Source: Bradyrhizobium sp. sBnM-33
Lineage (GTDB): Bacteria; Pseudomonadota; Alphaproteobacteria; Rhizobiales; Xanthobacteraceae
Direction: 5' to 3'
Length of the DNA stretch: 64,000 nucleotides
Assembly: GCF_032917945.1 (NCBI RefSeq)
Contig: NZ_CP136624.1
Location: forward strand, 1,984,001 to 2,048,000
The position numbers were made by a program, and so were the translations under genes. The first letter of the stretch is position 1, and each line of letters opens with the position of its first letter. The notes under the pieces were generated by a model, which saw only the letters and a program-made list of their open reading frames with translations, was not told the origin of the DNA and did no database searches. Positions 19,036 through 27,077 of this stretch are shown piece after piece.

Positions 19036-19742
19036 CTAACCGTAGCGCTCGATGATCGCGTGAGCCTCCGGCCCTTTCGGAAAGTCAATGAAGCCCTGCG
19101 CCGCTTTGCTGTCGGCGCCGCTCTTCAATGGCGCGGCACCTCGCCGAATGGGTCTATCGAGCTCCTGCCGCATCAGCCAGCGCGAGGCGGCCTCATTGTC
19201 AACAAAGGCGAGCTCGTCATAGCCCGCCTCGTATTGATCGGCCCGCGTGATATTCGCGCCCTCGACGCCCTTCGGATGCATGGTCTCAGAAACGCCGGGC
19301 GAACTCACCGCCTCCACTGCGACTACGTCATAAAGCGTCGTGGCGGGATTGCAGATCGACAGTTCTGCGAAGGCCACCGACTTGGGCATCTCCGCGCCAT
19401 TCACGAAAACCGCAGGCTTCTTCCAAAGCACGAGCTTTCCGGTATTGCAGATGAGGCGGCTTTCCGGTACGGCGATCCCATCCACGACCAGCTCCTTTGG
19501 TCGCGCATCCTCGGCCGAGAAAAAGATCTGGAATGACGCGCCTTGCATAATTTGGCTATGACATTGGCCATTCGCGCCGAAGCTTAACGCCGATGATGAC
19601 CAGGAGTCCGCTTGATGCTCGCGACTATCTCGTTGGTCGGTTCGGTGAATTTGGCGGCGACTGCCACATTGATCTCTGCCGGTTGTGCAGTTACGACCAG
19701 CTTCAACGCCGCATTGATCAGGGTCAATGAAGCAAGTCTCAT
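19036..19742 (-). pseudogene. modA: modA copy 1 (molybdate-binding protein), frameshifted
   Basis: The N-terminus (ATG at 19742) reads MRLASLTLINAALKLVVTAQ, then INVAVAAKFTEP, a signal peptide plus the start of mature ModA. After about 50 residues the frame is lost near 19590. The neighbouring frame continues LSFGANGQCHSQIMQGASFQ and then VPESRLICNTGKLVLWKKPA down to FPKGPEAHAIIERYG. The protein would be the periplasmic molybdate receptor of a ModABC importer. This copy stands alone, with no modB or modC after it, but its RpoN-type promoter is intact. Confidence 0.8.
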
Positions 19743-19795
19743 TGTGAACTCCTGGGGCCAGCTCGCCACGTTTTTTGTGCGGCGGTTTTCATCTC

Positions 19796-19810
19796 AGCAA
19801 TCGGCGTGCC
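19796..19810 (-). promoter_or_regulatory. RpoN (sigma-54) -24/-12 promoter of modA copy 1
   Basis: On the minus strand GGCACGCCGATTGCT matches the consensus TGGCACG-N4-TTGCW with GG and GC ten bases apart. It lies about 54 bases before the modA start. The same element stands before the other two modA copies. Confidence 0.75.
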
Positions 19811-19895
19811 GCACGCGAAGGCCTGCGGGCGTCGCTTGAAGAGAGAAAAACCACGTGTTTGCCGCAGCAGCCGCGGAAAATGACTTAGCTGCTGT

Positions 19896-19931
19896 AGTCG
19901 GGTTTCCCACATCGACGTCTTCAACCGGACA
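19896..19931 (-). promoter_or_regulatory. NifA-type activator site pair, slightly degenerate
   Basis: Read on the minus strand: TGTCCGGTTGAAGACG and TGTGGGAAACCCGACT, four bases apart. Each keeps TGT-N10-AC but has lost the last A. They sit about 90-120 bases upstream of the -24/-12 element, the normal distance for NifA. Confidence 0.6.
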
Positions 19932-19961
19932 CGACTGGTACGACAACATAGAAGGTAAATG

Positions 19962-20610
19962 ACTCAGGTCGCCTCCGTGCCGGCAATTTGCCGCGTGATA
20001 GAGCCGCAGGTCGAAGCGCTGATCGCTGCGAGCGGCATCGATTTCCGGATTGGCGGTAATAGGCCTTTTACTGTCCTTCCGAGGACTACGTTCAGGTGCG
20101 GCAACCGGCTGCCTATTTCGAACTGATCAAATGGCATCGGACAGCGCTTCACGAATTGGCGCATGCCAGCGGCCATTCTACCCGTCTCAACCGCGATCTG
20201 TCAGGTGCTTTCGGTACGAAGAAATACGCTTCGAGGAGATCATCGCCGAGATAGCCTCGGCATTTTGCTGTGCCTCGCTCGGCATCGTGCCGACCGTGCG
20301 TCATGCCGATTACGTTTGCTCATGGCTCGCGGTGCTGTCATGGCAAAGGCTTGAAGATCTGCCGCAGGCTTTGGGGGCAATCTGGCTCGATCGCAGGCTC
20401 GTTGGGAAGGAGCCCGATGAGTTCGCGACCGGCTTTGGCGCGGAAGTCGAGACGGCGCTCCGAACGAGACGGCAATGGCTGATCGAGCAGGGGCTGGCGC
20501 GAGAGGAAGGCGGACAGGTGCGTTTCGCGCGGAACATGCTCGAGGCGCGCGAGCTGGCGCGGACGGCCGCAAATATATCCGCTCGCACGGGCCTTGACCA
20601 TGTCGATGCC
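19962..20610 (+). pseudogene. Fused remnants of an ArdC-like protein and a DUF3363 relaxase
   Basis: The first part reads PAYFELIKWHRTALHELAHA, then SGHSTRLNRDLSGAFGTKKY, the C-terminal metallopeptidase region of ArdC-type antirestriction proteins (HELAH). A one-base loss near 20232 shifts the frame, then FEEIIAEIASAFCCASLGIV follows. From about 20340 the sequence becomes ALGAIWLDRRLVGKEPDEFA and FARNMLEARELARTAANIS, as in DUF3363 (VirD2-type) relaxases. A deletion has joined two conjugation genes. This is the scar of an integrative conjugative element. Confidence 0.7.
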
Positions 20611-20629
20611 AAGGTCGGCGACAACGTCA

Positions 20630-20845
20630 ATGGCGTCTAAACTCTCCGAAAGTGAACTCACTCAGCGCGAGCGCCAATGCCTTGCATGGACTGCGCAGGG
20701 AAAAACAGTCGCGGATATCGCGGTGCTGGTCCAGATTGCGCCGCGCACTGTCCTGTTTCATCTTGAGAACGCGCACCGCAAACTAGGTGCAGCATCTATT
20801 GCCCAATGCGTCGCCGAGGCGCTGCGGCGCGGTTTGTTGTCCTAA
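20630..20845 (+). CDS. LuxR-type DNA-binding domain, lacks signal-binding domain
   Basis: A 71-residue frame made almost only of a LuxR-type HTH: LTQRERQCLAWTAQGKTVAD, then TVLFHLENAHRKLGA. Full TraR/LuxR proteins have about 170 more residues for acyl-homoserine-lactone binding; these are replaced by the relaxase remnant. It could still bind DNA, or be inert. It stands 191 bases before the LuxI-type gene and its lux box. Confidence 0.65.
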   Translation: MASKLSESELTQRERQCLAWTAQGKTVADIAVLVQIAPRTVLFHLENAHRKLGAASIAQCVAEALRRGLLS

Positions 20846-20961
20846 TCATCCACACCCTCCCATTTCGCGAGATGCACAAGAGACCTGGCGCTCGTCGCGC
20901 CGGGCATGTTGTATTGTGTTCTGTCCAAAAAGGTCTAGCGTAATCAAACTGAATAAGTGTT

Positions 20962-20981
20962 ACCTGTAAAATTTGACAGGC
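20962..20981 (+). promoter_or_regulatory. lux box upstream of the LuxI-type gene
   Basis: ACCTGTAAAATTTGACAGGC is a 20-base near-palindrome with ACCTGT at the left and ACAGG(C) at the right, matching the classic lux/tra box. It lies 56 bases before the synthase start, the position expected for activation by a TraR/LuxR protein. Confidence 0.78.
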
Positions 20982-21036
20982 GATTAGCAACTCTCTTTCT
21001 GGTTTTGAGGCCTCCCGATAATTTCAGGAGGTCGCT

Positions 21037-21675
21037 ATGCATGCCATCGCACTTCACACCTCTCAATTTGGTCGTCATCTGGAGTTGCTCGCGGCGATGT
21101 ATCGGCTGCGGCGCCGTGTCTTCAAGGACCGCCTCGACTGGTCAGTGTCGGTCTCGGGTGAATTCGAGCTCGATGTGTATGACACTCTCGGGCCGACTTA
21201 TCTCATTCTCATGGCAGACGCCGGAGAGCCGGTTGGTTCGGTTCGTCTGCTTCCGACGACCGGACCAACCATGTTGGCCGACACCTTTCCCGTTCTGCTC
21301 GGCGGGTCGCCAGCGCCGCATGACGAAAGAATTCTCGAAAGCTCACGCTTTTGCGTTGACACCAGTCTTGTCGCGGAGCAGGCGCCCAATAGTCTCAACC
21401 GCGCAACGTTTATCCTCTTCGCCGCCATGATGGAGGCAGTACGCGGCGCGCGCGCAGACAGCATCGTGACAGTCACTGATACACGTATGGAGCGCATTCT
21501 TCGGCGAGCGGGCTGGCCATTGAGGCGGATCGCTGCACCGCGGCAGGTCGGATCGACCATGGCGGTCGCCGGCTTTCTCGACATGTCCGAACAAACGCTT
21601 CACAGGATGTACGAACAAGCCGACGTCAACGGCCCCGTGCTTGTGTCATCGGATCTTGTTAACGCGGCCGCCTGA
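21037..21675 (+). CDS. traI: LuxI/TraI-type acyl-homoserine-lactone synthase
   Basis: The 212-residue protein makes an N-acyl homoserine lactone from SAM and an acyl-ACP. The family's conserved residues are in place: RRRVFKDRLDW (Arg25-27, Phe29, Trp35), FELDVYD (Asp46, Asp49), GSVRLLPT (Arg70) and ESSRFCVD (Glu101, Arg104). The start follows an AGGAGGT site. The lux box upstream suggests positive feedback. In rhizobial islands such synthases control excision and conjugation of the island. The adjacent LuxR is truncated, so the cognate receptor must lie elsewhere. Confidence 0.92.
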   Translation: MHAIALHTSQFGRHLELLAAMYRLRRRVFKDRLDWSVSVSGEFELDVYDTLGPTYLILMADAGEPVGSVRLLPTTGPTMLADTFPVLLGGSPAPHDERILESSRFCVDTSLVAEQAPNSLNRATFILFAAMMEAVRGARADSIVTVTDTRMERILRRAGWPLRRIAAPRQVGSTMAVAGFLDMSEQTLHRMYEQADVNGPVLVSSDLVNAAA

Positions 21676-21717
21676 TGCCCCGTGAGCAGCATCCAGCCAA
21701 GGTCATTTGACACGTAG

Positions 21718-22251
21718 ATGCTTGCAGACCCACGACATAGTCGGGTGGTTTTGATCAATATGACGCGCGGCGAGACGCCGGCTTCGGCCGGTCTTGCCCC
21801 GCGGCACGTCAGTTTCTCGTTGCTGCAGACGGGCTTGGAGATGTTCGCCGTCGCGTCGACCCTCATCGGCGAATGCCAGCCGTTCGGGATTAAGGGTCAG
21901 CAACTCGTGCACTCGATGACGCAGCTGGACGTAGACGCTCTTTCCATTTGGCACGATCGGCGGTTTACGGACAATCTGGCTTCACGCGAGACCGGTATCA
22001 TTTTCTTTGGAGGAGGTTGGCTCGAAGAAGATATCTTCATTGCCGCTCTGCAGGCCGCCGAGCGTGGATATGACGTACGCCTCCTCTCGGACCTGATCGC
22101 GACGCGTGTCGATGCGGATCGTTCACTTGCTCTGGATCGGATGGCGCTTCATGGCATCTTGGCAACCACGGTGCGCCAGATGCTGCTGGAATGGGCGGTA
22201 TGTCTGCATGATCCGCTTTTGACGCAAAAAGTTCAGCAGCTTCTATCGTGA
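21718..22251 (+). CDS. Isochorismatase-fold protein, probably non-catalytic
   Basis: A 177-residue protein following the traI-like gene by 42 bases on the same strand. Strand and helix order fit the cysteine-hydrolase/isochorismatase fold (RVVLINMTRG; IIFFGGGWLEEDIFIAALQA; ERGYDVRLLSDLIATRV). The first catalytic Asp position is Asn (VVLINM) and the loop that normally carries the nucleophilic Cys reads LEEDIF. Both key residues are therefore absent. Co-occurrence with traI suggests a regulatory role; this is inference. Confidence 0.6.
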   Translation: MLADPRHSRVVLINMTRGETPASAGLAPRHVSFSLLQTGLEMFAVASTLIGECQPFGIKGQQLVHSMTQLDVDALSIWHDRRFTDNLASRETGIIFFGGGWLEEDIFIAALQAAERGYDVRLLSDLIATRVDADRSLALDRMALHGILATTVRQMLLEWAVCLHDPLLTQKVQQLLS

Positions 22252-22367
22252 TCTGGGTTGCCCCGGGGCGCCTTGAGACGTCCGGACGCAGGCTCGCGTG
22301 AAGCGAGCCCGCGCGGCATCGGCCTTGCGGCGTCGATCCTGACGCAGACATGGTACCTGGGGCTCCC

Positions 22368-23085
22368 TCAGAACGTCCCTTCAATCGGGATGATCGAAAC
22401 CAGTTTCGGCAGCTTGCCTCTTAGCGCGCGCTCGATTTCGCCGCGGCCATCGCGTAATTCGGGTTCGATGAAGAGAAGGCCAAGAGCTCGGTAGATGTCC
22501 TCCTCCTTGGCGGCGATCACGGTTCGGCCTTTGTGGAGCCCGTGCACCTCAAGCCTCATGCCCTTCGTGTCGGCGAGAGACCGGAGCCCTTCCAAATGAT
22601 CGGCCGATCCGGTGGCCTGGAGGAGCAGAGCGCCCAAGTGCTTGCGGTCGGCCACGTAAACCTTCAGGCCCGACGAATCCCGGATGGTCGGTTCTTTCCG
22701 AAACCGGCGTTTCTGCCACCAGGGCGAGCTCTCCGACGAGCTCGCAGCTCTGTCTCAAGTCGCCGGCTATGGTCACGTGCTTCAGTTCGGGTTGTGTCTT
22801 CTCGAGAGTTTTCTTCGAATGCTCGAGCAGGGCGGCGGCGCGATGCAGATGAAGCAGCCCCGCGCTGCCCTTTGCAGTTTCGAGATTGTGCAGGATCTTC
22901 GTCTGCACTGCCGCACCGAGCCCCTTGGCCTTCTTGATCCGGTCTTGCTTGGTAGCTGCTTTCAGTTCGTCAAGCGAGGTGATGCCAAGATCCTTGTAGA
23001 GGCGCAGGACCTTGTCCGGGCGCAGCCCCGGCATGGTAGCAATTCCAGGACCCCTGCGGGAATCTCCTCCCGGACCTTTCCCGTG
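22368..23085 (-). pseudogene. Internal fragment of a PolX-family DNA polymerase
   Basis: The minus strand reads MPGLRPDKVLRLYKDLGITS, then TKQDRIKKAKGLGAAVQTKI (helix-hairpin-helix region), LLHLHRAAALLEHSKKTLEK and SCELVGELALVAETP. After a frameshift near 22660 it continues HLGALLLQATGSADHLEGLR and AKEEDIYRALGLLFIEPELR. The N-terminal part and the C-terminal PHP domain are missing. It is a chromosomal repair-type gene fragment stranded in the island. Confidence 0.75.
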
Positions 23086-23116
23086 CTGGTTTCTGTGCCC
23101 AGAGGGAGGACCTGCA

Positions 23117-23488
23117 ATGAAGTGGTGTGCCCGCTGCGACAACTGTCATTGGGTGTGCGAGGAGCATCCGGACCAGCCGTGGTTAGGCGCGCGCGCTTGT
23201 ACCTGCGGCGCTGCCGGAGCGGCATGCCCGGTCTGCAATCAATCCGATGAGTCCACCGCGCCGGATCTTCCCGAGGGATTTCAGGCGGATGTCGAAAGCT
23301 CTCAGCAGTTGCCGCGCTACACCGGCGTCGACATGGATGATCCGAACTGGCCGGAGATCGAGCATTTCGGCAACTGCCCGGTTTGCGGCGCCCTGGTTGA
23401 CATGCGCGACCTCGGCCAGGTGATGGCGCATATGCACGGCGAGCAGCCGCTCGATCTAACGGGTAAGCCAAAGTCAGATGAACAATAG
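23117..23488 (+). CDS. Small zinc-binding hypothetical protein
   Basis: A 123-residue protein; the ATG at 23117 follows GGGAGGA. It contains three cysteine pairs: CARCDNCHWVCEEHPD, CTCGAAGAACPVC and GNCPVCGALVDM, and a histidine pair in MAHMHGE. It looks like a rubredoxin- or zinc-knuckle-like structure. Function unknown. No lesion seen. Confidence 0.6.
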   Translation: MKWCARCDNCHWVCEEHPDQPWLGARACTCGAAGAACPVCNQSDESTAPDLPEGFQADVESSQQLPRYTGVDMDDPNWPEIEHFGNCPVCGALVDMRDLGQVMAHMHGEQPLDLTGKPKSDEQ

Positions 23489-23512
23489 ATCGCGCGAAGC
23501 GCTGGTGGAAAC

Positions 23513-23599
23513 TCAGCGCATCTCTCGTATGAGAGCGAAGGCGACCGCGGCAAGTACGACCACGGCGGCAAAACCGGCGATCCAGTAGATGATATCCAT
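23513..23599 (-). CDS. Tiny single-pass membrane protein
   Basis: A 28-residue frame starting MDIIYWIAGFAAVVVLAAVA and ending FALIREMR. It is one hydrophobic helix with a basic end. No recognised family; the amino-acid pattern rather than homology supports it. Confidence 0.4.
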   Translation of the reverse strand: MDIIYWIAGFAAVVVLAAVAFALIREMR

Positions 23600-23838
23600 G
23601 GCCCGAAACGCGCCGCCCTCGCCGAACGTTCCTCGTCAGACCGTCGATACGCGGACCTTTGCGGGTAGACAACATTGACCCAGGCGTGCTGGACTGCATG
23701 CGAGGCGGCCTGGCCTCTATGCCCCCAAAGCCCCGAAGGCAGGTCATCCTCCTTCCGTCGCCGGTCGCTCGCGCTGGGCGGCCGGCGCGGACTGGAGCTT
23801 CTGTCAGCGCGAAGCGCTCGCTACCCACAAACGGAATG

Positions 23839-23858
23839 GCCGCAGCTTGCTCTGCGGC
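23839..23858 (+). repeat. Small palindromic repeat, copy 1
   Basis: GCCGCAGCTTGCTCTGCGGC is a seven-pair hairpin. A closely similar hairpin and a similar 3' flank occur at 30665-30686. Confidence 0.5.
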
Positions 23859-23952
23859 TTACCGGTCAGATTATGCTTGTCCGTGCTGAAATGCTTCACC
23901 TCGGCTGCTGGCACCAGCAATAGCAAGCGGGCACTATTTCTGCTCCGGGAAA

Positions 23953-24072
23953 TTACGGAGCGGCAGCGTCACAGGACCACAAGGTCATGAACGCTGAAAC
24001 GACGGAGAGCCACATCACCGCGGTGATGAAAATGGCGGCAACCCAACCAGGGCCTCGGCGCCGATACGTCAT
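23953..24072 (-). CDS. Small membrane protein, unknown function
   Basis: A 39-residue frame: MTYRRRGPGWVAAIFITAVM followed by WLSVVSAFMTLWSCDAAAP. A basic N-terminus, one long membrane helix and a short tail make it a plausible real small gene. No partner is adjacent. Confidence 0.45.
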   Translation of the reverse strand: MTYRRRGPGWVAAIFITAVMWLSVVSAFMTLWSCDAAAP

Positions 24073-24470
24073 GCAAATGGCCAATCAAAAAGAGGCCAAG
24101 CGTGACTCGGATTTTGCGTTTGTCAACCGAGCGACCTGACAGCCGGCGGGGCGGCGTCTCGGTTTGCTGACCATGCCGAAACGATTATGTCGGGTATGTT
24201 GCAGACCCGACAAACAAACCAGATTAATTGTTGTGGCGGGAAAGGGGGCTTTCACCGGAGTCGCTCCCAGCCTCCTTCGGGGTTGGATATGCGTATGTTC
24301 CCGGAATCGATAAAACGTCCCGCTTGTAAGCGGTGCGGCGCTCGTAACGCATCGAACCAGAGGGCACAGGGCTCGAAAGCCGGATATTTACGTGCCCGAA
24401 CTGTGAGTCCACACCGAGCACGTTGTTGTTGACCTTATCGGGTTGGTGACATGGTGCACATCTCGCTATG
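24073..24470. other. Gap without recognised gene
   Basis: Contains a short hairpin near 24189-24211 (GTCGGGT paired with ACCCGAC). No convincing coding frame. Confidence 0.3.
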
Positions 24471-25079
24471 TCATTGATAATCGAAGCTTCGTTGCCGCGG
24501 ATCTTGTGATACTGCGCGACCATTCGTCACCGCATGACCGACTTCCTGCCGATTCAGGTCAATCTCCCGGATCACATACGGTGCGCCCACGCAACTCTGT
24601 TTTGCCGGCAAGACACCATCCTTGATTAATCGTACCACAGTCATCTTGCTGAGGCCCAAACGGCTTGCTGCCTCATGCAGGATCAGCTCCCCACGTTCGG
24701 CGCGTTCGCCATCTCGGTAAACAGGAATGTTGTGGTCGTTGCGGAAGACACAAACGCGCTGCTGGGTCCACGTGTTGCCTTTAGCCGTGCGTGTGCCAAG
24801 CCGATTGAGAACGGAGGCAATGCTCCCGTCCGGCAGCAAACGAGCCAGATCACGGATCAGCTGCTCAGTTGAAGCATTGGTCTTCCACCGATGCTGTTCG
24901 GCCCGGTTCTTCACAACTTCGAGCACAGTGTGGTCGCCGCCCTTCCAGTGCAATTTGAGGTGCAATACTCCTGGCTCGACGGTGACGATGATCTCTTCAA
25001 GAATCGCTCTCAATATCCGCTTTCGTGTCGCAACCGAGGCTGCCGGATGGCTCCACAGGCGCTCCACGTCTGTCCCTAG
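24471..25079 (-). pseudogene. 3' part of a large serine recombinase, cut off by IS701
   Basis: The C-terminal section of the recombinase whose 5' part lies at 28522-29981. Minus-strand reading enters at the IS junction (25079) as LGTDVERLWSHPAASVATRK, continues RILRAILEEIIVTVEPGVLH and contains a small HTH (LILHEAASRLGLSKMTVVRL). It ends RAVSQDPRQRSFDYQ. The open frame can be drawn further upstream on the minus strand, but that extension is intron DNA, not recombinase. Confidence 0.85.
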
Positions 25080-25090
25080 TCTTACTGAGT

Positions 25091-27002
25091 GTGCGCCGGG
25101 AGGCCGGCAAGGAATAGATGGTGAGAGTCCATTACGATGAAGGAGTAGCGCCCCACATCGGCCCCGAGCCGTGCGGCAGCGTCCGTGAGGGCGTTGGCGA
25201 AGCGTCGGCAGGGGAGCATGCAGGCCAGCCATTGAGCCGCGAAAGAAGATTGTCCCGGGAGCCGACGCTGTACTCAGAGCGGAAGGCGACGCGGACGGGT
25301 GCGATAACGCGAGCACCTGGACGTCCCGGCGTGGTCGTAGACCCTGGCATGTATGGACGTTCCTTGCGCGGAAACCGGGAGATCTCGAGTCTGACCGGGG
25401 GACGGTTCGGCCGCCCCGGCCCGCACCGGGAAGGCGAGGAGCCGTAGCCGGTGATGCACGGACACGAGAAGTCAGACCCCGCCATACTAGCAACGAAGCT
25501 GACGAACAAAGCCGGGCGACCGGCGGCGGAGTCGGTGGAGCGAAGGGCGTGGGCCAAGGGGAACGCGAACCAGCTCAGCACGCGCCGGGCGCAGGACCGG
25601 GAAAGCGTGTCACAGGCGCTGGAGCGCGTACGTCAAGCCGCAAGGCAAAGGAAGAAGGAACGGTTCACCGCGCTCTACCACCATCTCAGCCTGCCTATGC
25701 TCAGGACGGCGTTCTTCGCGCTTAAGCGGGAGGCGGCGCCTGGAGTGGATGGGGTGACGTGGCGGGACTACGAGGCCGATCTCGATCGCAAGATCGCAGA
25801 CCTGCACGCACGGGTCCATCGGGGAGCGTACCGGGCGCAACCAAGCCGCCGCCGGTATATTCCGAAGGCGGATGGCCGCCAGCGCCCGCTCGCAGTGGCT
25901 GCCCTGGAAGATAAGATCGTCCAACGCGCAACTGCTGCCGTGCTGAACGCGATCTTCGAGGAGGACTTCCTCGGATTTAGCTATGGCTTCCGGCCCGGGC
26001 GCGGCCAGCATGATGCGCTGGACGCCCTGGTTGCCGGGATCAACAGCACGAAGGTGAACTACATCCTGGACGCCGACATTCGGTCGTTCTTCGATGGGGT
26101 CAGCCAATCCTGGCTGGCCCGCTTCGTTGAGCATCGGGTCGGCGACAAACGCATCATCCGCCTGATCCAGAAATGGCTTAAGGCGGGCGTTCTTGAAGAC
26201 GGAATCGTCACGACCAATGATAAGGGAACGGGCCAAGGTTCGGTGATCTCGCCGCTCCTCGCCAACGTCTACCTTCATTTTGTGTTCGATCTCTGGGCCG
26301 AGCGCTGGCGACGGCGCGACGCTACGGGCGATATGATCATCGTGCGCTTCGCCGACGATATCGTCGTCGGTTTCGAACATGAGGACGACGCCCGTCGCTT
26401 CTGGGACGCGATGCGAACGCGACTGCAGGAGTTCGCACTGTCGCTCCATCCGGAAAAGACCCGCCTGATCGAGTTTGGCCGCCGCGCTGCGACCAATCGC
26501 GAGCGGCGCGGGCTCGGCAAACCGGAGACCTTCAATTTCCTCGGGTTCAGCTTCATCTGCGGCACATCGCGCCGAGGCGGCTTCCTGCTCAAGCGGAAGT
26601 CGCGACGCGACCGCATACAAGCGAAACTCAGCGAGATTAAGGATGAGATGCGACGACGGCGGCATCAGCCGATCCCCGACCAGGGGAAATGGTTGAGGCA
26701 AGTCGTCACCGGCTTCTTCGCCTACCATGCCGTGCCGACCAATGGGCGCGTGCTGGAGGCGTTCCGCTACCACGTCATCGACCTATGGCGGCGCTCGCTA
26801 AGGCGACGCAGCCAGAAGGACCACCTGACTTGGGCGCGGATCACGAAGCTGTCGGATGACTGGCTCCCGAAAGCGAGGATCCTTCACCCCTGGCCAGAAC
26901 AGCGCTTCGCCGTCAAGCACCCGAGGTGGGAGCCGGATGCGGGAAAGCTGCATGTCCGGATCTGTCCGGGGGGCGCTCAGCAATGAGCGTCCCTACCGGG
27001 AT
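25091..27002 (+). mobile_element. Group II intron
   Basis: The intron starts with GTGCG at 25091 and ends at about 27002. Near the 3' end domain V is visible from 26930 (GAGCCGGATGCGGGAAAGC, then GCATGTCCGGATC), followed by a domain VI hairpin (GCGCTCAGCAATGAGCGT) with an unpaired A in CCTAC. It sits 11 bases inside the left end of the IS701 element, so it inserted after, or travels with, that IS. It is in the same orientation as the transposase, and would splice out of transcripts running rightward. Confidence 0.85.
25454..26986 (+). CDS. Group II intron reverse transcriptase/maturase
   Basis: The intron-encoded protein (510 residues) reverse-transcribes the intron and aids splicing. Reverse transcriptase motifs are present in order: RRRYIPKADGRQRPLAVAAL (about residues 130-150), SYGFRPGRGQHDALDAL, YILDADIRSFFDGV, GTGQGSVISPLLANVYL and the catalytic RFADDIVVGF. 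A maturase-like C-terminus follows (LTWARITKLSDDWLPK). No HNH endonuclease domain is seen, so mobility would rely on other priming. ATG at 25454 is chosen over the GTG three bases earlier. Confidence 0.93.
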   Translation: MHGHEKSDPAILATKLTNKAGRPAAESVERRAWAKGNANQLSTRRAQDRESVSQALERVRQAARQRKKERFTALYHHLSLPMLRTAFFALKREAAPGVDGVTWRDYEADLDRKIADLHARVHRGAYRAQPSRRRYIPKADGRQRPLAVAALEDKIVQRATAAVLNAIFEEDFLGFSYGFRPGRGQHDALDALVAGINSTKVNYILDADIRSFFDGVSQSWLARFVEHRVGDKRIIRLIQKWLKAGVLEDGIVTTNDKGTGQGSVISPLLANVYLHFVFDLWAERWRRRDATGDMIIVRFADDIVVGFEHEDDARRFWDAMRTRLQEFALSLHPEKTRLIEFGRRAATNRERRGLGKPETFNFLGFSFICGTSRRGGFLLKRKSRRDRIQAKLSEIKDEMRRRRHQPIPDQGKWLRQVVTGFFAYHAVPTNGRVLEAFRYHVIDLWRRSLRRRSQKDHLTWARITKLSDDWLPKARILHPWPEQRFAVKHPRWEPDAGKLHVRICPGGAQQ

Positions 27003-27077
27003 CAGAAAGTCGCATTCTAATGGCGACCGGACGCAGGTAGCTTGAGGAGATTCGTTTTTCAGCATGTGAGGGCTGGG

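Noticed and set aside
25080..25493. Upstream extension of the recombinase frame on the minus strand
   Set aside because: This part is antisense to the group II intron 5' region, and the recombinase continues instead across the IS701 junction.
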